Assembly (NCBI GenBank): GCA_002803225.1
Contig: NXFV01001008.1
Location: 1 to 21,141 of the forward strand
Direction: 5' to 3'
Origin: Gamarada debralockiae
Taxonomy: Eukaryota; Ascomycota; Leotiomycetes; Helotiales; Hyphodiscaceae
Length of the DNA stretch: 21,141 nt
The translations under genes were made by a program, and so were the position numbers. Of this stretch, positions 7,893 through 17,310 are shown piece after piece. How positions within the stretch are numbered: position 1 is the stretch's first letter; every line of letters starts with the position of its first letter. Under the pieces are notes generated by a model. It saw nothing but the letters and a program-made list of their open reading frames with translations. It ran no database searches and was not told the origin of the DNA.

Positions 7893-9530
7893 TTATTTTG
7901 ACTTAAAAAACCTATGAATCGTCGTCTGATGAGCTGCAGAGATCTTATATCGTGTAATCTCTCTTGTAATACGATCAAGTGCTTGAAGATCTTGACTATT
8001 TTCTTTCTGCAACTTCCACATCTTTACTGTCTCCACAGCTCTCAAAGCTTCAGCTGTATCTATCTCCTCAACCTCCTCCTCAATCTCCTCATCACTTGAT
8101 TCTTCCTCCTCACCTGGCCTAGTAATAGTATAGTGGCTCACAACAGATATAAAGATATCCTCGTCCTCATCAACAATTATTTCGTTTTCTGGGTTCAAGA
8201 ATTCGTCAAGGGAGAGTAGGTTCTCGATCAGGAGTTGCGCAATCTAGTCTCGTAGTTCAATTCGATCAGCACTTCCATCATCCACAATAATAGTATCTCC
8301 TTCAAGCTCTGCTATCTGTACAAGCTCTTCAGCTGTAGGCTTCTTGATTAAGGTCGATTTCCACTAGCATCTTTGGATTGTGTCTGTTGTAACTGATGTT
8401 TCCCAGGCAGCCTGTATCCACTGTATACTCTCAGCAAGTTGACTGTCTTTTGTGGATTCCTATCAGCCTCATATTCCCGCAGCATAAACGCAATCCACAG
8501 CTTGTGATATTAAAGCTTAAAACTAGCAATAATCCCTTGATCCATTAGTTGCCATACGGATGTAGTGTTCCGAGGAAGCCATGCTATTCGGACATGCGAG
8601 AGACCTTGTAAACCACCAACCAACTATACTGCCAGCTCATGACCGGAGAAGTTGTCCATTAGCAGTAGAACCTTCCTCCCTTTGCTCTTCATCTTATTAT
8701 TAAGCCACTGTAAGTACTCCTTACATACCAGCCCTGTTATCCATTTGGTATTATTGAACCGATACATAATTCGCAGATTCTTGCGGTTAATCTTACTAAA
8801 ACATCGTGGATTTTCTGATTTGCCAATAACCCAAGCTAGGAACTTCTCACTGCTATTAGCATTGCTAGTCAGCGCAATAGTAATACGATCTTTGCTCTTG
8901 GTTCTACTATAGGACTGTGTTGCGAGAGTACGATCAGGAGTTCTCTTCCAGTTCAGACCAGTTTCGTCTATATTAAGAATATTGCAAGGTTCATACTCTT
9001 TATAGAACTGTCGTAATGCCTCCATTTGTGTGATATTATCAAGGTCATCTGTTGCAGCAGAGCCAGCTTCTCTGTGTTGGACATACTCCTTGATTTTGTA
9101 TTTTTTTTTTGAACCTATCCAGCCATCCATTTGACTATTTAGGCATCTCAACATTATTGTACTGTGGCAGTGCGTCCCACAATTGCCTTGCCTTCTCCTT
9201 TAAGATATCTCCTATAATAATAGCTCTCTTCTGCTCCATGCGTTGCTGCCACTCGAATAATGCTATCTCAAGATTAGGCTAGCTTCCTGTAGATGATCTA
9301 CTCTTTCCTTTTATCACTTGTATGTCTTTCTGTGTATGTTCGCTATCGAGGTAATCGAATTTAGGGCCCAAAATCCTAGAGATTTGACTTTGATCAAGGG
9401 GATGCCCAGTAGTGGCGGTGAACCAATCTGCGAGGTCTTTCTGCTGTGCTGGAGGGTGTGTTTGATTGCGCTTTCGAATCATTAATCGATTAGTATCAGT
9501 TAGAGCTCTGCGGCGCTTTTTCTCCTCCAT
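7893..9530 (-). pseudogene. Pogo/Fot1-type transposase (HTH plus DDE_1), six stops and two frameshifts
   Basis: The ATG at 9528-9530 opens a basic DNA-binding region (RRRALTDTNRLMIRKRNQ, then DLADWFTATTG and QSQISRILG), as in psq/CENP-B-type HTH domains. The catalytic domain follows with all three acidic residues: Asp of NIDETG (8966-8968), Asp of LLLMDNFSGH (8654-8656) and Asp of QLMDQGI (about 8540-8542). The C-terminus is acidic (EEEESSDEEIEEEVEE) and ends at TAA 7893-7895. Stops lie at 9279-9281, 9135-9137, 8624-8626, 8510-8512, 8364-8366 and 8244-8246. Frame changes occur at the T-run 9101-9110 and near 8430. Five stops are TAG and one is TAA; contexts such as LFEWQQRM and RC*WKST allow each to be explained by a single C-to-T or G-to-A transition, as RIP produces. 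Confidence 0.88.
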
Positions 9531-9650
9531 TCTGATGATATTTGTGGTTGCTGGTGTTGTGGTAGTAGAATTATAAGCATATTCAAGGTAAAATTAGGCG
9601 TGATATCAAAATCGGGACCCTAATTATCTAAGCATATGCTTCTAGCGAGG

Positions 9651-9720
9651 TATGCTTATTGGCTCACCATAAAAAAAACGGGACCTAAAACTCAATGCTT
9701 ATTGGTCAGGTTATGCTTAT
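9651..9720 (+). repeat. Subterminal TATGCTTAT repeats, right end
   Basis: TATGCTTAT occurs at 9651-9659 and 9712-9720, with a variant AATGCTTAT at 9694-9702. They have the same orientation as the copies at the left end, so they are direct rather than inverted relative to those copies. Confidence 0.5.
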
Positions 9721-9726
9721 ATAAAG

Positions 9727-9750
9727 GATGCTTATATCAAGGTTCTACTG
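9727..9750 (-). repeat. Right terminal inverted repeat of the pogo/Fot1-type element
   Basis: This is the exact reverse complement of 7812-7835, followed by TA at 9751-9752. Confidence 0.95.
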
Positions 9751-9752
9751 TA

Positions 9753-10148
9753 ATAAAAATTGAATTGTTCCAAGTGGACTTTATACACAATAAAGAATGT
9801 AAGGGCCGGTACTAATGTCAGTTGGAACGGTTTTCGGGCGAAATATCATAGATTTCTTGACTAGCTTGATATCTAAGGAGCGTAAAAAATCAAGGAGGGG
9901 GATACGCCCTTTATCATACAAAAGAGGGGTAAAACAGGCTATACAAGATTAAGCAATTCCAACCAACAACTAATTTCAAACAGCTAAAACGAGTAAATGA
10001 GAAATAACAACCAAGACTCAGCATATAATAAAAATTGGAAGGAGATTCAGGTCCAGAACTTCCTTGAAGAGTTCCACATATTTATAGGCCACTGTATGAA
10101 ACCTAACCTCCGATGTCCAGTTCATAACAATAGCTCGAAAGTTACCAT
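9753..10148. other. Intergenic region, no gene recognised
   Basis: AT-rich sequence between the transposon and the 3' end of the minus-strand secreted-protein gene. It probably includes that gene's 3' UTR. No open frame of note, repeat or RNA gene was seen. Confidence 0.5.
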
Positions 10149-10936
10149 CTAACCGCAGATAACGTAGCAACCTACTCACTTATAAGCTTTAGTCTTTAAA
10201 TATTGAGCCAGAAATACTTACCAGCGATGCATCCAAGATCAGCAGCAGCAGAGTCACCAGAACAGAGAGCGAGACAGTAATTGATATTGGTTGTGCAGCT
10301 AGGATAGTCGCAGCAGGCAGACCATACATCGCAGCACTGTCCACCATTCTCGGGGCAATAAACTTGTGGCGAGAGCAAAGCAGCGGTGCAGATGTCCATA
10401 TTTGCGATGTAGTTCATATACCCATAAATCAGGTCAGACGCCCATAATTGGGTTGTACCCGCAATAAAATTGCCGCAGTTGTAGGAAATATCAACATCAT
10501 TATTGGGGACAAGGTTCGAGGGTATAGTGACAGAATCAGGACCCGTATTGCACACAAATGACACGACAGTGCCTACGATTGAGAACACCGCCCAATTAGA
10601 ACCAAGCACCGGAGAAGAAGCAGCCCAGTTGTCTAGGATTCCATTCGCAGTGTTTGTATCATAGGCGTCCACAGGGAACGAACACCCACACCATATCTCA
10701 GAAGAGTCGATCGTACGCTCATGAATTTCGTGCCGCCTAGATTGGAAGTGCTCGCGCTTAGATCGCGCCGGTAAGGGAGATGTGTTGTTTGAAATGTCTG
10801 CTGTGACCGGCTCACTAACTGCTTCGCCAGCTGCGTTGTAGTAGGCTCTGTATAATCCATTGGATAGTCCACCTGGGATGGTTATTGAGGACCCCATAGC
10901 GGCCAAGCCGAGGATAAAGAAGGACTTCGCGAGCAT
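10149..10936 (-). CDS. Secreted Cys-rich protein with propeptide, two exons (effector-like)
   Basis: The ATG at 10934-10936 sits in a CCAAAATG context; the frame is open 12 codons further up, but only to a TTG. Residues 1-17 or so form a signal peptide (MLAKSFFILGLAAMGSS). A propeptide-like segment with basic sites follows (PARSKREHFQSRRHEIHERT). The mature domain begins near WCGCSFPVDAYDTN and includes FSIVGTVVSFVCN and ISYNCGNFIAGTTQ. The C-terminal part is very Cys-rich (YCPENGGQCCDVWSACC, then CLALCSG). A perfect donor GTAAGT starts at 10221. Splicing 10172-10221 (50 bp, CTAAAG branch-like site, TAG acceptor) replaces an unspliced tail (GKYFWLNI, stop at 10196) with GCYVICG and a stop at 10149-10151, adding two cysteines. 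I favour the spliced form. Enzyme motifs are not visible; a role outside the cell is inferred from the signal peptide. Family not recognised. Confidence 0.75.
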
Positions 10937-11000
10937 TTTGGAACATAAAGATTTGCGGTTCAAGCAAGTCAAAGGTGTTGAGAAGAGAATATAGAGATCA

Positions 11001-11096
11001 AAGATTGAAGATGTTCAACTGGAGTTTTGAGTTCTCATGAAGAGTAGCTAGGTACCGAGGGAGTAAAGATTGGAGAGCGTTGAACTGGAGCTCTAA
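11001..11096. repeat. Imperfect 30-bp direct repeat in the 5' leader of the secreted-protein gene
   Basis: Two copies, 11001-11030 and 11066-11096, share AAGATTG, then GTT[C/G]AACTGGAG and a T/C-rich end. They lie between the TATA-like box at 11121-11130 and the start codon at 10936, so they should be within the transcript leader. Confidence 0.55.
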
Positions 11097-11120
11097 GATT
11101 GAAAAAGCAGAGAGACTTAG

Positions 11121-11130
11121 TTTATATACT
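11121..11130 (-). promoter_or_regulatory. TATA box of the secreted-protein gene
   Basis: The minus strand reads AGTATATAAA about 185 bp upstream of the start at 10936, with a pyrimidine-rich stretch just downstream. This is a consistent core promoter for an inducible secreted-protein gene. Confidence 0.5.
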
Positions 11131-11195
11131 TTTGATCTCCTCTTATTAAGTTATTCAAGCCAGGCTCATGATCTTATTGATTTAGAGAAATATAG

Positions 11196-11325
11196 CCCGT
11201 AAACCCGATCTAGCAGGTAGTAATGCGTCCTTCACTAAGTCCTCAGTTCCAATTTCCAAAGCATGAATTGCACTCGCTACTCGTGGTGCCCGTATGCACG
11301 ATCTAGCAGGTAGTAACGCGTTCTT
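11196..11325. repeat. Imperfect 37-bp direct repeat upstream of the secreted-protein promoter
   Basis: Copies at 11196-11232 and 11289-11325 share CCCGTA and the exact core CGATCTAGCAGGTAGTAA, with five differences over 37 bases. They start 93 bp apart and lie 65-200 bp upstream of the TATA box. They could be regulator sites or the remnant of a local duplication. Confidence 0.6.
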
Positions 11326-12395
11326 CCTGTATATTCTCTAACATGGTATGTATTTACGCGAGATGTAATCGTTTTTCATGCGACACTGTGGCACAAAGTC
11401 ACCTAGGGCAGAAAGTAGTCAGAATACGGTGCGTTTTACGAACTGTCCAATGGGAGAGACCAGGGGAGATGGCTGCCTAGAATACTAATCGCGAAATTAA
11501 AAAGAAACTGATAACGGTGTGGTTATTATAGGAGATGATTGGGAGTTGGTGGATAAATGTGTGCACGTATGGCATGATGTGAAGTAGAACGCTGAAATAG
11601 GAAATGTCGAGGCTGCGTTGTCCGAAGGCTTATGTGGGCCCAGCTCGAGGTTCTAGTTGTATACCATATATAAACTCCACTATTGATGCTGAAGCAATTC
11701 GAGAAGGCTCGGAGAAAGTGTGCCACCCTGCGTGCAACCTCCCGGGCAATTTCTACCCAATAAGCTACACTTTCCTTATGCACAGCTCCTTTTTGCTGCA
11801 CATCGCAAAAAGGGCATTTTAGCTTACGCATAAAGCTTAAGGCAAGCGCTTCTCATTATGTGCGATCAGGTGGGACACCGCCCCTGTGAGTCCTAGTGTG
11901 GTGACTGTGCTGGGTGGGCAGTCCCAAATTTGAATCTGCTCAGATCGATAAGATAGCATCTCTCGATCTTGAATCAGCGCTGGATGTCCAAAAACATTGC
12001 AGAGGTGGATAATATCTGACACTCTCCTCCTCTCCTCCTCCCTCCTCTACTCTTCTCTCCCCTCCTCTCTGATCGAGCATTTCTAATAGCCTATTAGATA
12101 TTCAAGTCCGTCGTCCGCTGGCTACAAAACAAACCATTACCGGATACTTCGAAGACAATCCAGCCGCTCGTGATACGATGGTGGCCGCAGTGACACGGCC
12201 GAAGCCTCTTCCCGGCCCCGCCCCGACACCTTGCAATCCCAACACACCATGCGAGCAGGCTCCTACGCCTCTAGCCTCTGAGCACATTGCACGAGAAAGA
12301 AGGAGATTTTGGCTGTGACGACCCCGTTAAGGCGATACAGTCGAACAGTATGTTGGTGACAGTGAAGGACTGCTCAACTTAAATAGTATCTCTTC
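11326..12395. other. Gene-free region with a pyrimidine tract
   Basis: No convincing coding region was found. A CT-rich low-complexity tract (TCCTCCTCTCC-type) spans about 12020-12072. Open frames at 11526-12287 show no motifs. The end of this stretch may include the badly decayed N-terminal half of the aspartic-protease-like pseudogene that follows, but its first catalytic DTG motif was not found. Confidence 0.4.
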
Positions 12396-13815
12396 AGGTT
12401 TCAACAGCACTTCGATGAACGCTCTTCCCTTGGATTCCGGTTGAGCCTTATCCAATCCGCCGGGATTCTCAACAGCTGCTGTTACAAACATTCAGTTCGC
12501 CTCATATATCTTACTACCCGCTTTCCCCATAGCTCTCCCTGTCAATGCAGCGAACTTTATTGTCGGTCAACTCGGGTTAGTCATCGACTATGTTCTCCTT
12601 CATCAACTCTACGATGGAGGTCTATCCATGCCAGTGGATGAGATGGAGTCTCCTAGCCGAGAGTTAGTATGTTTCTAATTCTATGGATGGCTGCCTTATC
12701 ACTGGAGGCTATAATCCACCAAGTCTTGCGGGCCCGTTCGCAGCTTTCCCCATGAACAGCACCATAACCGCGGGTATTCGAATATGTGATCTTCGTATCC
12801 AGGTGGATAGGCTAACTCTGATCTGTCCAAACCAACCGGATGTGTCTCTTATTTCAGCAGGTACAATCATGCCGTCTTGCATTGAACCGTACGTATACTA
12901 TTGCTCCCGTTGAAGGTGATGGAGTTTTATAGTTACTGGGAGATTTAAAGTCTAGACAATCTGTTCAGATTCCAACAACACATACTTGAGCATTTCAGTC
13001 AACAACCAATTGGAGCAACGATACTTCTGCGTCGGGCAGCTTGCATGTGGTGGAGCCAGGATTATACTATAAATCAGAGTTCAATGGGACCTTGAAGTTT
13101 TTATTGTAGGGCGGTCTGGAAGCCGAAATTCCGAGCGAAGAGTTGGCATGGCCTGTACGTGGACTTGACACAAACGGCAAGAAGGTCTTGGAGGACAACA
13201 TTACAGTCGTAAATATTTCTACAAGGCCGCACCAGAGAACACCGCGACTCTTGGAAAGGTGTTTCTGCCTCAGGAATGTTTCGCTCCATTGATTAAACCC
13301 CGTATAAGACTTCGTGCTGATTATATTCCTTAGCTGTATCTGGCATTCCATTACGATACTCAACAATTCAAACTGGCCCTAGCGAATACAGAGAACGACT
13401 TCATCCTAGACATTATAGCCTTCAATAGCACAAGCACAAGCCCTATTATCTGCCCTTCTCCTCTGAATCACTGATTCATAGGAGTGATAGTCCTGGCCTG
13501 CATCCCCGCTATCCTTATAATCATTCTCTCCATCTACCTACTCAAAAAGGAAGGAAAAGGCCAGAAGACCAGTGAGTATAATAGAAGGGTGCAGAAGATT
13601 ACCGAAAGTGGAAATACCGCTCCTCGAGGCCCAGCCGAAGTGGACGGAAGAAGCCATCGTTCATCCAATGCCTCAGAGTTATCTGGGGTACCCGATTATT
13701 CGGCAGCATCAGCGGCATTTTGTCCAGGCTTGGCCGAAAAGACCCCTAGTCACTGCTATCTCCCCCACGAGAAGAATCCTACTCAATCTTTCTTCACAGA
13801 TCCTTCCGCATTGTG
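12396..13815 (+). pseudogene. Membrane-anchored A1 aspartic-protease-like protein, heavily disrupted
   Basis: Following similarity across frames gives, in order: VNAANFIVGQLG; SSTMFSFINSTMEV; MDGCLITGGYNPPSLAG (the 'DG.L.FGGYD' strand of fungal A1 proteases); CDLRIQVDRLTLI; SAGTIMPSCIEP; LHVVEPGLYYKSEFNGTLKF; LEAEIPSEELAWPVRGLD; TATLGKVFLPQ joined to LYLAFHYDTQQFKLALAN (the conserved 'LG..FL...Y...DY....F.LA' end of the A1 fold). A transmembrane helix follows (VIVLACIPAILIIILSIYLL, about 13484-13543), then KK and a hydrophilic tail. This is the plan of fungal membrane-tethered aspartic proteases. Stops include 12664-12666, 12911-12913, 13107-13109 and 13472-13474, with several frame changes. 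A 60-bp insert at 13274-13333 resembles an intron whose donor reads GAATGT instead of GTATGT. The N-terminal catalytic part is not recognisable. Confidence 0.55.
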
Positions 13816-15622
13816 TGTAGAGACGGTATTAGTGAAATGCAAAGACGGCTCATGTTTGCAGGGATATTCATACTCATTTTACATCAACCGTATAAGCTTC
13901 ATCCTTCATTCCCATTATTTCTGGCGAGCTTGTTTCCCGTATTCCACTCTCAGCCTCGCCTGTGATGTCCGCAAGTACCTTTCTTTTCTGGCTTGATATT
14001 AAGGAGTTCATGAGTCGATCGTAGGGTCTATCGGTTGCTCTGATTGCCCAGTGCGGTTGTCAGATGCCTTAGGCTTCTGCGCTAGGCTCCACACCTCATT
14101 TCCCCCTATATATAGCTCTCTCTTTCTCCCTCGCTCTCTTTTAGAACTCAATCGAATCTTTAACCTTCTCCCGCATCCGACAGCGGTCCATTTGACTAAG
14201 TGGGCATAAAGCCGCGCAATAGGACTGTCGATGAGAATCGCGCACAAATGGAACATCTTTCAGGCGGATCGCGATGGATTGGTGAAGGTTTGGAAGTCAT
14301 CGCTTTTGAGCGAATGTATCGCAATTGTTTTACAAAGGACCTTGACCGTGTTTTTCGGAACACCGGAACGCAAAACTAATTTTACTAAGAATCGAATAAC
14401 GACTCATTAGTAACTGATGGAAGTCGCATGTCCATTAAGCCTGGTAAAGACAGCCTAAAGCCCAATTTATAATGATTGGGAGGTATGGATAGCCTGGACT
14501 CTATTCGGGAATAATACATTATATTATGAAACTATTCTTCTCTGCTCCAGCTCAAATCATCTGAATGTTAGGTTGACGTAATGGTATTCACCGTCCACCA
14601 ATGCTTCACGTCATCTGGTTAGGCAACTAAGTGACAGGGGCAATGAAAGTGGCGAGAAATACAGAGCTGTTTATATCATTGTGACAAGGCCCCGCCGTCT
14701 TTACGTATCTCCTCCTCTTCATTCAGGCTAGGGTTTCATGAGGTAGAATTCCTAGATAGTCCTATTGAGGATTCAAATTGGCTCTGGCAGGAACCCTTGT
14801 AAGGGAAGCAGAATGATTGCACTGGCAAACTCGGCTAGGAAACTGTAGCCGGGGCATAAAGGGAGCCAAAATGGGACCCACATTATAATGGACAGGCTAA
14901 CTCAGGGCGTATTCAGGATGCTCAGGCTCTGCTCAGGCATGCTCACCCTCGGCTGAAGTTAAAGCGGCATCTGCTCACGTCTGGAGACTAAAACGGAGCC
15001 AGCGAAAGAATAAGTTGACCATGAGTTTATAGACACTTAGACTTGTCATGGGTTGCAATTTACGAACATGCCTTAAAATATCTCAGAATGCCTGATCTTC
15101 TGGTACTGCCACAAGATACGCGCCACAGCTCTAGGTGATTGCTCTCCTTGGCAGTCGGAAGGTGTACAACTTCAAGGATTGAACCCTGAGCAAACAGTCG
15201 TTGCCACATAGCAACCAGTGACTGACTAGTAAATGTTTGTAATTAAATCCTCATAGTTCACCTCAAAGCCATAAACAGCCATGGTTGAAGCTCTTGTTGC
15301 CAAGGTTGAGGATGGAGGAAGTAAGAAGGTCCAAGGATCAAACTCGCTATCACGTGACTTGCCGAGACCGATGGAACCGGATCGGGCCGTGCTGATTATC
15401 AACCTGAACCTCCATTCACGTTGAACAAACCCCAAGCCTTCACATTCGCCGCCTACGAAGGTTATTCTATCTCATATGTATCGTAACGATCATTCTCAGA
15501 ATAAGGAATCTGAAGTGAGGAAACTGCGTTGAGAGACTCGAGACGTCCAGCAGCTCAAGGCAGCAATATCGCCACAGCCTCATGGATCGCAATCCAACGC
15601 GACATTCACAGAGGTCTTCACA
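13816..15622. other. Long gene-free region
   Basis: No gene is supported. A pyrimidine-rich stretch occurs at about 14097-14145. A cluster of GCTCAGG-like words lies at 14925-14950. Small open frames such as 14008-14256 (minus) and 15281-15424 (plus, MVEALVAKVEDGGSKK...) show no recognisable motif. The right end should hold the promoter of the 2EXR gene at 15623; no TATA box is evident. Confidence 0.4.
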
Positions 15623-16492
15623 ATGAACCCGGTATCTTTAAAACTGCCGTCATCTCCGCCGTCATACAATGATGCGTGCCCAAGCTTCTTTCTTTTCTCG
15701 GAGCTACCCACGGAACTGCGGATGAAGATCTGGGAGGCTGCTCTAAAATCTCGAATCGTCAGATGGACTCGAACAGATGATCAGAACGTGTTCACGGCTC
15801 CGTCAAGATCTCTTCCGCTCATGCTGGTTTCGAAAGAAGCTCGAGAAGCAGCTTTCCTTTACGGCGGCTATCAAAATCTCACCGACTACTGGAATCCCGT
15901 ATACTTCAGTCCTAAGATGGACTATCTCTGGTTTGACCCTGGATGGAGTGAGTTTGGATTTGTGTCTTCCCAATTCCTGAATGATCCTCTCGAGTCGCTG
16001 CTACCAAAGCTTGGCGAAATTAGCAACATCATGGTCCATCCGAACTGGAGTGGCCATCGGAGACGACCGACAGTTTTGTTTGGGAAGGTGCCAAGCATTC
16101 GAAAGGTTTTGGTTGCAGCAGATGAGAAGTCAATTGGATTCCATGGGAAGGTGATGCTTGAGACTGTCAAGGAGATCAAGAGCTATTATACTGCGCTCAA
16201 AAATCAAGAGCAGGTTGCAAAGATACCCTATGTTGCAGTTGGATGTGTTGGGTGGGTTGGTGAAGAGCGACGGAAAATGCATCATGGCAGTGAGGACAAT
16301 CGTCAACTGGTCAAGATCTTCGAGAAGCAGTGGGAGATGAACTCGCATATGCATCGCTTGAGAGAGGAAGAGTGGCAGTTTACCCACCATCATTTCAACC
16401 GACCGAAGATCGTGCACAAACTGCGGTTTGTTAGGGAGATGGATGAATCAGTGCGGAAGCTATCGAGCGCAGGATCTTATGTTACTGGATGA
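15623..16492 (+). CDS. 2EXR-domain protein
   Basis: A single-exon gene of 289 residues with an ATG in CACAATG context and no further upstream ATG in frame before a stop. Residues 22-80 carry the 2EXR signature: FFLFSELPTELRMKIWEAAL, then SRIVRW, then LPLMLVSKEAREAAFLYGGY, which matches the two 'ExR' motifs (ELR and EAR) that give the family its name. The rest (about 95-289) has the usual pattern of these proteins, with a hydrophobic YFSPKMDYLWFDP strand after the domain. The C-terminus is helical and charged. 2EXR proteins are abundant in filamentous ascomycetes, often in large families; their biochemical role is unknown. Two related loci lie downstream on the same strand (17975 and 18827). 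Confidence 0.88.
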   Translation: MNPVSLKLPSSPPSYNDACPSFFLFSELPTELRMKIWEAALKSRIVRWTRTDDQNVFTAPSRSLPLMLVSKEAREAAFLYGGYQNLTDYWNPVYFSPKMDYLWFDPGWSEFGFVSSQFLNDPLESLLPKLGEISNIMVHPNWSGHRRRPTVLFGKVPSIRKVLVAADEKSIGFHGKVMLETVKEIKSYYTALKNQEQVAKIPYVAVGCVGWVGEERRKMHHGSEDNRQLVKIFEKQWEMNSHMHRLREEEWQFTHHHFNRPKIVHKLRFVREMDESVRKLSSAGSYVTG

Positions 16493-16826
16493 AAGGATAG
16501 GCTCAATATATCGTAATAGTTTTCGACGTTTCAAGAGGTCAGCAGCTGTGAATTTGGAATGATTGCGAGCACGGCGACGATGATAAGTCGATGAAAGAAT
16601 GGAATTTTAATTTGGGACTTGAGTATCCAGGTCCATAGCATATTTGTGTTGGATTTCCCTCCTTTTAGCTGGATTAGTATGGAAAAGTTCTGCGTAGCTG
16701 TTTAAGATGGAGCTGATGGATCGAATTCACTACAATGGAAATTGCGAGCTTCATCCGATTTATCTTTGAGGCAAGGGGCCAGAGTTCGAGTGAATTAAAT
16801 CAAAATTCGGTCACCTAGTCTTTGAG
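16493..16826. other. Intergenic region downstream of the first 2EXR gene
   Basis: This should include the 3' UTR of the 2EXR gene. No other feature was recognised. Confidence 0.5.
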
Positions 16827-16837
16827 TATAAATAGCG
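16827..16837 (+). promoter_or_regulatory. TATA box (TATAAATAGCG), first of two matching core promoters
   Basis: The same 11-base string recurs at 20246-20256. Each is followed by an ATCCGCA(A)TCCAC-like leader and by an ATG about 46-52 bp after the box (16889 and 20302). This strongly suggests a transcription start between about 16860 and 16885. Confidence 0.45.
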
Positions 16838-16888
16838 CTGCGCATCCGCATCCACATTCACGAAAGTCAACTAACAACCGTCGTCCGG

Positions 16889-17047
16889 ATGGTAAAGCAC
16901 CAACTCTTTGACACCCACTCAACCTTAAAAGACGTGAAACAACCTCCTCTTCCGAATATCATCTTCTACTTCTCAGTTGGCATGGAGGCGACGGGTATGC
17001 TGGGCCGTCATAGAATAAGCTTTAATGCTCCTGGCAACAAACAATGA
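16889..17047 (+). CDS. Possible 52-residue small protein
   Basis: A short open frame (MVKHQLFDTHSTLKDV..., ending GNKQ) begins 52 bp after a strong TATA box. It has no signal peptide, Cys pattern or domain that I recognise. It is listed because of its promoter position, not its sequence. It could equally be a chance frame in a noncoding transcript, or the first exon of a longer spliced gene (a GTATGC lies inside it). Confidence 0.25.
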   Translation: MVKHQLFDTHSTLKDVKQPPLPNIIFYFSVGMEATGMLGRHRISFNAPGNKQ

Positions 17048-17310
17048 TAATGAGAGGAGAGTCAAGGGGATGGAGGGTTAGACAAATGTACGCTGTGCTT
17101 TGCTGTTGGCTGGGCATCTGGATTAGTTGGGCTTCACGAATTTCGGAATGAAATAAACATCAAGCTTTTCATCTTATGGTCCTGAGAACGAGAGACTCAC
17201 CTGCGCTGCCTTGCTTATTTTAGCGGAATTGACTGTATGGGTTGAACTTTTTTCTTGAGGCGTGAACCGAATTCGGGAATTGTATCACGCATTCGTCAAC
17301 AGCGCAAGCC

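Larger units (their letters stand above)
7812..9750 (-). mobile_element. Pogo/Fot1-type (Tc1-mariner superfamily) DNA transposon, complete ends, disabled transposase
   Basis: The element is 1939 bp. It is bounded by 24-bp perfect terminal inverted repeats that begin CAGTAGAACCTTGATATAAG, with a TA on each side (7810-7811 and 9751-9752), the target duplication of Tc1/mariner elements. It encodes one transposase on the minus strand with a psq/CENP-B-like DNA-binding N-terminus and a DDE_1 catalytic domain, which places it in the pogo/Fot1 group. The transposase has six in-frame stops and two frameshifts, so the copy cannot move itself. Because both ends are intact, it could in principle still serve as a substrate for a transposase made elsewhere. 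Subterminal copies of TATGCTTAT occur inside both ends. Confidence 0.93.

Noticed and set aside
11837..12022. Possible structured RNA or tRNA between 11830 and 12020
   Set aside because: No A box or B box of a tRNA gene and no cloverleaf could be formed; nothing else supports an RNA gene.
14008..14256. 82-codon minus-strand open frame with a true ATG
   Set aside because: The sequence is rich in Arg/Lys from a pyrimidine-rich tract on the other strand and has no recognisable domain; it is likely a chance frame.
15281..15424. 47-codon plus-strand frame beginning MVEALVAKVEDGG
   Set aside because: It lacks a promoter motif or similarity, and the antisense strand is also open to about the same degree. 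It is too weak to call without expression data.
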